Below, piece by piece: positions 13,754 through 21,795 of a stretch of DNA of 22,701 nt. The notes beneath the pieces are model-generated. The model searched no databases. It was not told where the DNA came from and worked only from the letters and a program-made list of their open reading frames with translations. This DNA comes from Clostridia bacterium (GTDB lineage Bacteria; Bacillota; Clostridia; Christensenellales; CAG-314), in the NCBI GenBank assembly GCA_028710055.1, contig JAQUSX010000001.1, positions 1 to 22,701 on the forward strand, given 5' to 3'. Positions within the stretch are counted from its first letter, which is position 1. Every line of letters begins with the position of its first letter. The translations under genes were made by a program, and so were the position numbers.

Positions 13754-14953
13754 TCACAATCCTAAAAACTCTTCTTTGTCCGCATCAGCAATTTGCGCAT
13801 ATTTGTAATGATAAAAAAATTGAACGTATTTTAACGCGTTAAATCTGGGCGTGGGAATTAAGAAATAATTATTTCGCTCGTTGTCGGAAATCTCGAGTTT
13901 ATTTCTGCCGCAAACGGCCATAGCTGAAATATCGTTAAGGGAAATAGTGACGGAACCGTAATCGTCTATTATTTCCAGTCTGTCAACATACATTTTTACA
14001 GTCGTGCGTTTAGAAACTCTGTATTTGCGTTTATGAAAAATCTCGTCTTTCATAACCCTTATATTGTCGGTAAAAAGAGGCTCGTCGCCCACAGCTTCGT
14101 AATCAAAGCTTTTCACAAACTCTTTTTGATAATCGTACCAGTCTTTGACCGTTTCAAATTCGCCCGATGAAAATTTTAAATCCTCTCCGTATACCGCGGA
14201 ATAACCGCATTTAGTGCATGTCATCGTATCGCCTTTACTGACAAAATGCGTTAGACCGCATTTGGGGCAAACGTAAATGCAGCACTCCATATATTCCGCG
14301 CGTTCTTTGGACAAAAACTTTTTGTTTAACGTTCTGTCGTCGACGTAAAGCTCTTTGGTTATAAGCTCGTAAAATTCGTCGTTAGGATAGTCTTTATATT
14401 CTTCATAACTCATTTCTCTTACGACAGCCCCGTACATATCTCCTTTACGCGGTTTATTCGCCCATCTGGGACGCACGCCGTAACCGCCCTTAATATTGAC
14501 GAATAGGACGGGAATTTTGAGCATTTTTATATACTTTACAATTGAGGGAGCTATATATTCCGTCGTTCCCGAAAAAGTCAAATTGCCTTCGGGAAACAGC
14601 CCGATGCAGCCGCCTTCTTTGGCGACCTGCATACTGTCTCTTATCGTTTGTATGTCTTTTGCCACTTTGTTTTTCGGTATCGGAGCGACAAGATATTTGA
14701 TAAGCTTGGAAGCGAATCCCATAGAAAAAAGGTCGTCTCTCGCCACAAAATAAAGAGGTCTATTAAAAATAAGCGAAATCAAAAACTGGTCGGATTTTGC
14801 CTGATGATTACTCAATATTAGATAAGGCTTTCCTTTGGGGAGTTTGTATCGTTTACAGTAAAAGCCGTACTGTTTTTTCATTGTCACCCTAAAAAAAGGT
14901 CTAAGCAAGCCAAAAACCACGCTGTGTCTCAATTTAACCCATTTTTTAGTCAT
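13754..14953 (-). CDS. PlsC-like 1-acyl-glycerol-3-phosphate acyltransferase with C-terminal zinc ribbon and PH-like region
   Basis: Of the 399 residues, the first 200 or so form an LPLAT acyltransferase: the catalytic HxxxxD is His50-Asp55 (HQAKSD), and the substrate loop is FPEGN at 120-124. PlsC enzymes acylate lysophosphatidate at the inner membrane surface. Unlike typical PlsC (about 200-260 residues), this protein continues with a zinc ribbon, CPKCG (229-233) and CTKCG (246-250). About 150 further residues follow, whose later part (about 300-365) looks like a beta-rich PH/GRAM-type domain. The extra half is uncharacterised to me. A TATAAT promoter lies at 14980-15008 and the Shine-Dalgarno site is a G run 5 nt before the ATG. 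It is upstream of gltS in the same direction. Confidence 0.85.
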   Translation of the reverse strand: MTKKWVKLRHSVVFGLLRPFFRVTMKKQYGFYCKRYKLPKGKPYLILSNHQAKSDQFLISLIFNRPLYFVARDDLFSMGFASKLIKYLVAPIPKNKVAKDIQTIRDSMQVAKEGGCIGLFPEGNLTFSGTTEYIAPSIVKYIKMLKIPVLFVNIKGGYGVRPRWANKPRKGDMYGAVVREMSYEEYKDYPNDEFYELITKELYVDDRTLNKKFLSKERAEYMECCIYVCPKCGLTHFVSKGDTMTCTKCGYSAVYGEDLKFSSGEFETVKDWYDYQKEFVKSFDYEAVGDEPLFTDNIRVMKDEIFHKRKYRVSKRTTVKMYVDRLEIIDDYGSVTISLNDISAMAVCGRNKLEISDNERNNYFLIPTPRFNALKYVQFFYHYKYAQIADADKEEFLGL

Positions 14954-14979
14954 TTGATTCCCCCTATAAGATAAATAAA

Positions 14980-15008
14980 ATTATACAGTTTTAAAATGTG
15001 TTTTTCAA
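14980..15008 (-). promoter_or_regulatory. Promoter of the acyltransferase gene (and perhaps gltS)
   Basis: On the minus strand TTGAAA (15008-15003), 17 nt, a perfect TATAAT (14985-14980). Confidence 0.82.
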
Positions 15009-15059
15009 TACATATTTAGCAAAAAACCATTTTTTGATGTGTATTAGCTTATTTTTAAC

Positions 15060-15090
15060 AAAAATACCGAGAAAATTTCTCGGTATTTAA
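15060..15090 (-). terminator. Intrinsic terminator of the DUF362 ferredoxin gene
   Basis: AAATACCGAGAA pairs with TTCTCGGTATTT (15062-15088) as a near-perfect palindrome. Leftward it is followed by T-rich sequence. It lies just past the stop codon of the minus-strand gene. Confidence 0.88.
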
Positions 15091-15103
15091 ATTTATTTTT
15101 GAT

Positions 15104-16219
15104 TTATTTAACGGTAACAAGCTCGTATTCTTGCGTGCCAAGCCCTATTTTTTCAGCGTGCGAAAGGCAGGATTTCCATTCGCTGTTAACGTTGCAGTTT
15201 TTAAAATGGTCGTGAAAATCTTCGTGACTGTGGAATTTGTCCGTTATCTGGCTGTTTGGAATAAGAGCTTCGGCATTTACAGCGTCGGCGCAAGCGCGGT
15301 CGATCGCCACGGGGTCGACGGAAGCGAACATACCGATATCCTGCACGATAGGCACGTCGTTGTAACTGCGGCAATCGCACAGCGGCGAAACGTCAATAAC
15401 TATACTAATGTGAAAGTTAGGCTTGTCCTGCACTACCGCTTGAGCGTACTCCGCCATTTTTTTGTTTAAAGAAAGTACCGAGTTGTAGTTGGAGTTATAT
15501 ATAGCGTCAAAATTACATTCGCCTATACAGCGACCGCATCCCACGCATTTGTTGTGGTCTATTTCCGCAACGCCTTCGTTAAATTTTATCGCCGAGTGAG
15601 CGCAGGCTCTAAGACATCTATGGCAGCCTCTGCATTTTTCTTTTTTTACAGTCGGTTTGCCTTCGCAATGCATTTCCATTTTGCCCGCTCTGCTTCCGCA
15701 TCCCATACCCAGATTTTTTATCGCGCCGCCAAAACCCGCCGTTTCGTGTCCTTTGAAATGATTTAGGGAAATAATAATATCGGCGTCAGCTATGGCTTTG
15801 CCTATCTTCGCTTCTTTCACTACCTCGCCGTTTTTTACGGGAATCAACGCTTCGTCCGTTCCTTTCAGTCCGTCAGCGATAATCAGGTGACAGTTTGTCG
15901 ATACAGTCGAAAAGCCGTTTTCCATCGCGCCAGTAAGATGATCCAAAGCGTTTTTGCGTCTTCCTGTATAAAGAGTGTTGCAGTCTGTCAAAAAAGGTTT
16001 TCCGCCTTTTTCGATAACTATATCGGCGACGACTTTTGCCCAATTAGGACGTAAAAAAGATAAATTACCTGGTTCGCCAAAATGTATTTTTATGGCGACG
16101 AATTTGTCTTTAAAATCGATATCGTTAAATCCCGAAGCCGCTAATAATTTTTTTAATTTCATCGGCAAACCGCCCGCGGCAGCCGAACGCATATCAGAAA
16201 AAAATACTTTTGAAGCCAT
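15104..16219 (-). CDS. DUF362 domain protein with two [4Fe-4S] ferredoxin motifs
   Basis: This 371-residue protein combines an N-terminal DUF362 region (about 1-185; KIHFGEPGN at 44-52, SLNHFKGH at 151-158, KNLGMGCGSRAGKMEMH at 168-184) with two [4Fe-4S] binding repeats. The first uses Cys196, 199, 202 and 206; the second Cys225, 228, 231 and 235. A second DUF362 part follows to the C-terminus. Such proteins are frequent in anaerobes; an electron-transfer or redox maturation role is likely but the reaction is unknown to me. There is no signal peptide, so it is cytoplasmic. It has its own promoter (16254-16282) and terminator and looks monocistronic. Confidence 0.9.
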   Translation of the reverse strand: MASKVFFSDMRSAAAGGLPMKLKKLLAASGFNDIDFKDKFVAIKIHFGEPGNLSFLRPNWAKVVADIVIEKGGKPFLTDCNTLYTGRRKNALDHLTGAMENGFSTVSTNCHLIIADGLKGTDEALIPVKNGEVVKEAKIGKAIADADIIISLNHFKGHETAGFGGAIKNLGMGCGSRAGKMEMHCEGKPTVKKEKCRGCHRCLRACAHSAIKFNEGVAEIDHNKCVGCGRCIGECNFDAIYNSNYNSVLSLNKKMAEYAQAVVQDKPNFHISIVIDVSPLCDCRSYNDVPIVQDIGMFASVDPVAIDRACADAVNAEALIPNSQITDKFHSHEDFHDHFKNCNVNSEWKSCLSHAEKIGLGTQEYELVTVK

Positions 16220-16253
16220 TTAACAAAAAATTCTCCTTTGTTTACTGTAATTG

Positions 16254-16282
16254 AGTTTAACACAAAATTTCGCCTTTGACAA
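16254..16282 (-). promoter_or_regulatory. Promoter of the DUF362 ferredoxin gene
   Basis: On the minus strand TTGTCA (16282-16277), 17 nt, TAAACT (16259-16254). AAAGGAG follows within the leader. Confidence 0.7.
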
Positions 16283-16384
16283 CTCGCACCGCAAACAAAA
16301 ATTAACCTTGCATTTTTTCACCTTGATATTGTTGTCAAAAGGCACGTTATCAAATACCTTTATCAAATTTTTAAAAAATCACCA

Positions 16385-16420
16385 AAAGAAAAACGCCGAT
16401 AATACATACCGACGCTTTCT
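16385..16420 (-). terminator. Probable intrinsic terminator of the EIIC-like gene
   Basis: Read leftward, an 11-bp stem (16418-16408 with 16400-16390) including G-U pairs has a 7-nt loop and is followed by TTTC and T-rich sequence. The G-U pairs make it weaker as DNA on the other strand. Confidence 0.65.
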
Positions 16421-16441
16421 TCGTAAGGTTATATTTATTTA

Positions 16442-17611
16442 TTATAATTCGAGTTTCAAATCGTTTTCTTTAATCCAGCCGTATTTACGCAACAACAGCG
16501 AAACTCCCCACGAAATCAAAGCGGGTAAAATGAACATAAGCAACGCTATTCCCAGCCACATTTGCCATGACGGTATCACGCCCGTGCTTGCGTCTATTAC
16601 GCCGAACACTCCCACCAGTCCGCTCGTGCCCATGCCGCCGCCGGACGCGTTACACCGCAGTTGGAACAGCGTTGTCGCCATAGGTCCGCAAATAGCCGAC
16701 GCTATAATGGGAGGCAAAAAGATTTTCGGGTTTTTCATAATATTTGGTATCTGAAGCATGCTCGTTCCAAGTCCTTGCGAAATAAGACCGCCCCAACGGT
16801 TTTCACGGAAACTCATAACCGCAAATCCTACCATCTGGCAAGCGCAGCCCACTACCGCCGCACCGCCCGCAAGAAGCATTACGTCGCTCGTGCTGCCCGC
16901 TGCAAGCGAGATCCATATAGCAGCGCTGCTGGTCGGCATCGTAAGCAATATCCCCATAGTAACGGCGATAACGATACCCATGATAAACGGTACAATAGCT
17001 GTGGATATTTCAATAAATTTGCCGATAACAGCCACAAGCCAAATAGCGGGTATTGCCAAAAATATATTGGCAAAAGAGATAATAAGGATTGACAAAGGCA
17101 CTACGATTATATCGAGTTTTGTTTTGCCGTAGATAAGCATAGTCAGTTCCAAAGCGAATAGCGTCGCTACATACGCTCCGATAGGATTACCGGGAACGCC
17201 GAATTTTATCGCTAAAACAGCGTCCGTCATACCGCTCAGAGTAAACGTTCCGCTGACCATAGCTTTGTAAGCTATATCGGGCAAATACGCTCCAACAATA
17301 CCCGCGACGGCGCAGCCGAATAGCACCAAGTTAGGCGCTTTGAGATACTTCGCAATACCTACGCCGATACCCGCTCCCATAAGCATACTCGCGATATTGC
17401 CAAGCAAAATAATAACCGAGCCTACTCCCGTGTCCGCGCCGATAAGAGTGCCTATTTGTTTGAAAATCGTTCCAGCGATGAGCGTAACGAAAAGTCCTTG
17501 CGCCATACCCGAAAAGGCGTCGATAAACCAGCGTTTTGACAGTTTTTTTACGGTGTCTTTAAAAGTGCGTTTTTCTTTTGCTTCACCGTTATTTTTTATA
17601 TTCTCTTCCAT
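16442..17611 (-). CDS. PfoR-like PTS EIIC-type membrane protein (PTS_EIIC_2)
   Basis: This 389-residue protein has a charged 30-residue N-terminus and about ten hydrophobic segments. Glycine-rich motifs such as MGAGIGVGIAKYLKAPN (78-94), GVPGNPIGAYVA (138-149) and NASGGGMGTSGLVG (321-334) fit the PTS_EIIC_2 family. That family includes the protein named PfoR for its link to perfringolysin expression in Clostridium perfringens. No EIIA, EIIB or kinase gene is adjacent, so transport by the phosphotransferase system is not certain. It follows the oligoendopeptidase gene after 47 nt and has GAGGAAAAG before the ATG, suggesting one operon. Substrate is unknown. Confidence 0.82.
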   Translation of the reverse strand: MEENIKNNGEAKEKRTFKDTVKKLSKRWFIDAFSGMAQGLFVTLIAGTIFKQIGTLIGADTGVGSVIILLGNIASMLMGAGIGVGIAKYLKAPNLVLFGCAVAGIVGAYLPDIAYKAMVSGTFTLSGMTDAVLAIKFGVPGNPIGAYVATLFALELTMLIYGKTKLDIIVVPLSILIISFANIFLAIPAIWLVAVIGKFIEISTAIVPFIMGIVIAVTMGILLTMPTSSAAIWISLAAGSTSDVMLLAGGAAVVGCACQMVGFAVMSFRENRWGGLISQGLGTSMLQIPNIMKNPKIFLPPIIASAICGPMATTLFQLRCNASGGGMGTSGLVGVFGVIDASTGVIPSWQMWLGIALLMFILPALISWGVSLLLRKYGWIKENDLKLEL

Positions 17612-17658
17612 TTTTTCTTTTCCTCAAATATTTTAATAATTATTCTTTTTTAGTCTTT

Positions 17659-19362
17659 TTATTTTACTTTTTCGATATCGGGCAAAACGCTTTTTATAGC
17701 TTTTTCTACGGCACCTGCGGTAAACGGATTTGTCAGCCCCGACATTTTTAATAAATTTAAGTATGTATCGTTACCGCCCGCTCTGCAAAGAGTAACGTAA
17801 TCTTTCCACGCAGATTTATGGTCGGCTTTGTCTTTGCCGTAAAATTCGTATGCCGATATTTGTGCCAAAGCGTAATCGATATAATAAAACGGATAAAGGA
17901 ATACGTGCTGTTTTTGCATCCAAAAACCGCCTTTAGACAAAAACTCGTCTCCGTCGTAATCACGCCAAGGCATATATTTACGCTCGATTTTTTTCCATAC
18001 GGCAAGCCTGTCGTCGCTAGTCATCTTCGGGTTATGAAAAACTTCGTGTTGGAATTCGTCCACCGCAGCCATATAAGGCAGCCCCATCAGTCTGTCCGCA
18101 ATAAGCGCATATATCGCTTTATCGGTATTATCCCCGAAAAATTCTTTCGCGTAAGGTATTGTAAAATGCTCCATGGCGATAGAATGGATTTCGCAGACTT
18201 CCATTGTGGCGTCGACAGTCTCTGTAAGCATATTATTGCGCATAGACAAATAAAAATTAAAACAATGTCCCGCTTCGTGCGTCAAAACACGGTGATCCGC
18301 GCCCGTTCCGTTAAAGTTGGAATAAATAAACGGCGCGCCGTAATTGGGCAATACCGAGCAGTAACCGCCCATGTGTTTATTGGGTTTTGTTTCAAGATCA
18401 AATAGTCCGTGTTCGACCATAAAATCGAAAAACTCGCCCGATTCGGCGGAAATATCGCGGTACATCTTTTGAGTTTTTTCAATAAGCTCTTCCGTCGTGC
18501 CGATAGGATTTGCGTTTCCGTCGGGGAACATAATTTTTTCGTCGTAATAACGCAGCTTTTCAATACCGAGTCTTTCCGCTTGCTTTTTAGCCAGTTTCCC
18601 CGCCAAAGGAGTAATAACTTTTAGTATCTGCTCGCGGAAAGCCTCAACGTCTTTTTCATTGTAGTCAAAACGGTGGCGAACAAGATATATCATATCTATG
18701 TAACTGTTAAATCCCAAACGTTTAGCCATTTTGGAGCGAATATTAACAAGTTGCTGAAATATATTATCTAGTTTTTCCGAAATATTTTCGTACATTTTTG
18801 ACCACGCTTGCATCGCTCTTTTTCTAATGTCGCGGTCTTGGTTTTCCATAAGTTTTAACAATCCGTAAAAATTACATTTTTTCCCGTCGAATGTGCAAGC
18901 CTGAGTAGCGACGAGTTTTGAGTAGTCCATCGTCAGTTTGTTTTCTTTCATTACCAAAAAAATATTTTTTGCCGACGTCGTCTTATTGTCCGCTTCCAGT
19001 TGCTTGAAAAAAATCTCGCCGTATTTAATGGAAAATTCCTTTCTGAAAGGAGTGTTAAGTATAGCTTTATAAGCTCTTTTTGCCACGAAAGTAAACAACG
19101 CTATATTTTTGTAAAAATATTTCATTTCCGCTTCATAAAACTTATCCGCGGTATTTATGTGCTGTCTGATTTGACACAAATTTCCGTTAGTCGCCATATC
19201 GCTTCTTAACTGCTCGATTTTCATCAAAGCGTCGTCAGCCGTCTGAAAATTTTTTGCGTTTTCAAAAGATTTTATAGCCGTAACAAAATCTTTTTTCATT
19301 TTACCAAAATCAATTCTTTTGAATTCGATTTCGGAAAATTTACCGAATTGTTGAAATTCCAT
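17659..19362 (-). CDS. M3-family oligoendopeptidase (zinc metallopeptidase)
   Basis: This 567-residue cytoplasmic peptidase of the PepF/thimet type would cut short peptides. The zinc site HEAGH is at 362-366 and Glu391 (in EVCEIHS) is the likely third ligand. YSNFNGTGADHRVLTHEAG and the C-terminal YIDYALAQISAYEFY region are typical of the family. The open frame reaches a GTG at 19371, but that GTG is only 1 nt after the AAGGAG. The ATG at 19362 is 8 nt from it, so I start there. It has a good promoter at 19397-19425 and heads a probable two-gene transcript with the EIIC-like gene. It likely supplies amino acids from imported peptides. Confidence 0.93.
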   Translation of the reverse strand: MEFQQFGKFSEIEFKRIDFGKMKKDFVTAIKSFENAKNFQTADDALMKIEQLRSDMATNGNLCQIRQHINTADKFYEAEMKYFYKNIALFTFVAKRAYKAILNTPFRKEFSIKYGEIFFKQLEADNKTTSAKNIFLVMKENKLTMDYSKLVATQACTFDGKKCNFYGLLKLMENQDRDIRKRAMQAWSKMYENISEKLDNIFQQLVNIRSKMAKRLGFNSYIDMIYLVRHRFDYNEKDVEAFREQILKVITPLAGKLAKKQAERLGIEKLRYYDEKIMFPDGNANPIGTTEELIEKTQKMYRDISAESGEFFDFMVEHGLFDLETKPNKHMGGYCSVLPNYGAPFIYSNFNGTGADHRVLTHEAGHCFNFYLSMRNNMLTETVDATMEVCEIHSIAMEHFTIPYAKEFFGDNTDKAIYALIADRLMGLPYMAAVDEFQHEVFHNPKMTSDDRLAVWKKIERKYMPWRDYDGDEFLSKGGFWMQKQHVFLYPFYYIDYALAQISAYEFYGKDKADHKSAWKDYVTLCRAGGNDTYLNLLKMSGLTNPFTAGAVEKAIKSVLPDIEKVK

Positions 19363-19396
19363 TTTACACACTCCTTAAAATATACTTGGTGGCATA

Positions 19397-19425
19397 ATTG
19401 TACCAAATTAAAAAAACCTTTGCAA
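19397..19425 (-). promoter_or_regulatory. Promoter of the oligoendopeptidase gene
   Basis: On the minus strand TTGCAA (19425-19420), 17 nt, TACAAT (19402-19397). Confidence 0.78.
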
Positions 19426-19512
19426 CAACGGGCAACGAATAGTTGACAAAATTTGGTCAATAAAATTGATTTTAAAATTTTTTTTGCCGTTTTTGAACAA
19501 TACTCAAAAAAA

Positions 19513-19541
19513 TTGACAAAATTTTCTAATAGTGGCATACT
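19513..19541 (+). promoter_or_regulatory. Promoter of the ktrB-ktrA operon
   Basis: TTGACA (19513-19518), 17 nt, CATACT (19536-19541). The start near 19548 leaves only about 16 nt of leader. The 12-mer TTGACAAAATTT at this -35 also occurs at 19443-19454. Confidence 0.65.
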
Positions 19542-19563
19542 TATCGGGTAAAAAATAAACTTT

Positions 19564-20907
19564 ATGATAAGAAAAAATTTTAGAAAACTTAGTAATTACC
19601 AAATTATCGCAATAGCGTATATGTTGGTTATATTGACGGGCGCGGCGGTTTTGTCCCTGCCTATCTCTTCAAAAACGGGCGGTTTTACCGACTTCTTTGA
19701 CGCGCTTTTCACGTCCACAAGCGCGACTTGCGTGACGGGGCTTGTTGTTTATGACACGTTTACTCATTGGAGCGGTTTTGGTCAAGCGATAATACTTTTG
19801 CTTATCCAAATCGGCGGTATGGGATTTATGACGATAACGACTTTGTTTATATTGTTTGTGAAGCGTCATCTTACTCTGTCGGAAAAAACGCTTTTCGCAC
19901 AATCCGCTTCGGCTATGAATCTTGGCATTGTGGGCGTTTTGATAAAGCAAATAGCTCTCGGCACATTAATATTCGAAGCTACTGGCGCGGCTTTACTTTC
20001 CATCAGATTTATTCCCGTTTTCGGCTGGGGGCAAGGTATCTGGGCTGCGGTATTCCATTCCGTTTCCGCTTTTTGCAACGCTGGTTTCGACATAATGGGC
20101 GGACTTGGAGAGTTTTCGTCATTGACGTATTTTTCGGGCGACGTCCTTGTAAACCTTGTTATTATGTGCCTTATCGTTATCGGCGGACTCGGATTTTTGG
20201 TTTGGGGAGATATCATGCGCAGCAAGTTCCGCATTAAAAGGTTTTCGCTGCATACCACGATAGTAATTTGGACAACGTTAATATTAATACTGACTGGCGC
20301 GGCACTGTATTTCGGTTTTGAATACAATGGAGCTATGACGGGAATGAGTTTCGGACAAAAAATTATGGCGGCGTTTTTCCAATCTATAACTCCGCGTACG
20401 GCAGGCTTTAGCACTCTAAATCAAGCCGCTCTTTCCGACAGTTCAAAGCTGCTCACTATTACGCTAATGCTTATCGGCGGCTCGTCCGGTTCTACCGCAG
20501 GCGGTATCAAGACCACCACTTTTGCCGTTGTATTATTAACGATAAAAAGCATAATACAAAGAAAACGCTCAGTCAACGCGGGAAAAAGACGACTTGCGGA
20601 AACTACCGTTTACGAAGCGTCGTCGATATTTTTCCTTTATCTATTCGTCGTTGTTATCGCCACGATAACGCTTTGCGCAATCGAGCCTTATACTCTGACG
20701 CAAATTATGTTTGAAATAGTTTCGGCTATCGGCACAGTCGGACTGTCGACGGGCATCACCCCGACGCTGACTGTCGCTTCAAAAGCCATTATCATACTGC
20801 TTATGTACGGGGGCAGAGTAGGCGTGCTGTCGTTTGCAATGATATTCGCAAACAAAAAACCGTCGCCGCCGATTGAACGCCCCGTTGAAAAAATTATCGT
20901 AGGCTAG
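19564..20907 (+). CDS. ktrB: KtrB-type potassium uptake channel subunit
   Basis: This 447-residue membrane protein of the TrkH/KtrB/HKT superfamily imports K+ with Na+ coupling. Four selectivity-filter loops are visible: CVTGL (56-60), CNAGF (171-175), RTAGF (278-282) and GTVGL (390-394), each with its conserved glycine. IGGSSGSTAGG (304-314) fits the intramembrane gating loop of KtrB. The length and absence of extra N-terminal helices favour KtrB over TrkH. The start codon has only a weak Shine-Dalgarno site (GGG), unlike its neighbours. It is followed after 35 nt by the regulatory subunit gene. No c-di-AMP riboswitch of the type often found before ktr genes is seen. Confidence 0.93.
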   Translation: MIRKNFRKLSNYQIIAIAYMLVILTGAAVLSLPISSKTGGFTDFFDALFTSTSATCVTGLVVYDTFTHWSGFGQAIILLLIQIGGMGFMTITTLFILFVKRHLTLSEKTLFAQSASAMNLGIVGVLIKQIALGTLIFEATGAALLSIRFIPVFGWGQGIWAAVFHSVSAFCNAGFDIMGGLGEFSSLTYFSGDVLVNLVIMCLIVIGGLGFLVWGDIMRSKFRIKRFSLHTTIVIWTTLILILTGAALYFGFEYNGAMTGMSFGQKIMAAFFQSITPRTAGFSTLNQAALSDSSKLLTITLMLIGGSSGSTAGGIKTTTFAVVLLTIKSIIQRKRSVNAGKRRLAETTVYEASSIFFLYLFVVVIATITLCAIEPYTLTQIMFEIVSAIGTVGLSTGITPTLTVASKAIIILLMYGGRVGVLSFAMIFANKKPSPPIERPVEKIIVG

Positions 20908-20942
20908 TAAAAATTACCGTAGTAAAAAAGGAGATATTCATA

Positions 20943-21599
20943 ATGAAATCCGTTTTAGTAATAGGAATGGGAAAATTTGGAAAATTCCTTGCCACAAAAT
21001 TGCAGGAGCTCGACAATGACGTTATGGTCATAGACAAAGACGAAGCCATAATCGAAGATATCGCTTCCCGTTTTGCCAACGCGCAAATAGGCGATTGCAC
21101 CAACCCCGACGTTTTGCGCGCTCTCGGCGTTGACGAATTTGACGTATGTTTTGTCGCTTTTGACGAAAATTTTCAATCATCGCTTGAAATCACTTCTCTT
21201 TTGTCTGAGATGGGCGCGAAAAAAATCGTATCTATGGCAAGCCGCGAAACGCAGGCAAAGTTTTTGCTTCAAGTAGGCGCGAGCGAAGTCGTTTATCCCG
21301 AAAAAGATATAGCCGAAACTCTTGCTGTAAAATACAGCTCTTCAAATATATTCGATTATTTTCCGCTTACCGATGAATATTCTATCGTGGAAATTCCTAT
21401 TCTCCCCGAATGGGCGGGCAAAACGATAGCGAAAGTCGACGTCAGAAAAAATCACAACCTTAATATTTTGGCAATAAAAAATAACGGCGAATTGCTGCCG
21501 TCCCCAAACCCCGATTATTGTTTTTTGCCTGACGACCATATTATAGTTCTCGGCAATCAAAACGAAGTTCTCGCTATCGCTTCAAAAACTGAGAAATAA
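20943..21599 (+). CDS. ktrA: KtrA-type regulatory RCK subunit of the potassium channel
   Basis: This 218-residue cytoplasmic protein has a single RCK_N domain (about 1-125) and an RCK_C domain (about 140-218). The nucleotide-binding GMGKFG is at 8-13, Asp31 follows the second strand, Asp51 is in IGDCTN, and Glu120 lies near the end of the fold. One RCK unit rather than two distinguishes KtrA from TrkA (about 450 residues). Octameric rings of KtrA bind ATP/ADP to gate KtrB, and in many Bacillota the RCK_C domain binds c-di-AMP. AGGAGA precedes the ATG; a terminator lies about 100 nt downstream. Confidence 0.93.
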   Translation: MKSVLVIGMGKFGKFLATKLQELDNDVMVIDKDEAIIEDIASRFANAQIGDCTNPDVLRALGVDEFDVCFVAFDENFQSSLEITSLLSEMGAKKIVSMASRETQAKFLLQVGASEVVYPEKDIAETLAVKYSSSNIFDYFPLTDEYSIVEIPILPEWAGKTIAKVDVRKNHNLNILAIKNNGELLPSPNPDYCFLPDDHIIVLGNQNEVLAIASKTEK

Positions 21600-21697
21600 T
21601 ATTTCGCTTTAAAATTAGGATTTTAAATTTGTAAGTCGTTTGCAAAATTTTATTCGAAAGTTATAGCTTCAATAAAATAATAGTTTTTAAGCAATAT

Positions 21698-21727
21698 AAA
21701 ACCCCGCATAATTCGCGGGGTTTTTTG
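21698..21727 (+). terminator. Intrinsic terminator of the ktr operon
   Basis: CCCCGC (21702-21707) pairs with GCGGGG (21715-21720), extended by A/T pairs, with a 7-nt loop and six T after. Confidence 0.92.
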
Positions 21728-21749
21728 TAGTTGCATAAAAAATCGTAAA

Positions 21750-21773
21750 GCTTTCATATATTGCTTTCATATA
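21750..21773 (+). repeat. Tandem GCTTTCATATA repeat upstream of the holin-like gene
   Basis: GCTTTCATATA occurs at 21750-21760 and again at 21763-21773, a 13-nt period. TTGCAT at 21731-21736 is a possible -35 box, with CATATA of the first copy as the -10. The second copy lies immediately before the Shine-Dalgarno site. Confidence 0.5.
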
Positions 21774-21795
21774 ATAAAACAGGAGGAAAGAATAT

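Noticed and set aside
16251..16754. Plus-strand frame of 167 codons
   Set aside because: Runs antisense over the EIIC-like gene and its terminator, without a Shine-Dalgarno site or recognisable protein features.
17818..18405. Plus-strand frame of 195 codons opposite the oligoendopeptidase
   Set aside because: Antisense shadow of a well-supported M3 peptidase; no start signals.
19363..19371. GTG at 19371 as start of the oligoendopeptidase
   Set aside because: Only 1 nt from AAGGAG; the ATG at 19362 is 8 nt away.
21770..21775. TATAAT as -10 box of the holin-like gene
   Set aside because: No -35 at a suitable distance, and the start would fall on the Shine-Dalgarno site.
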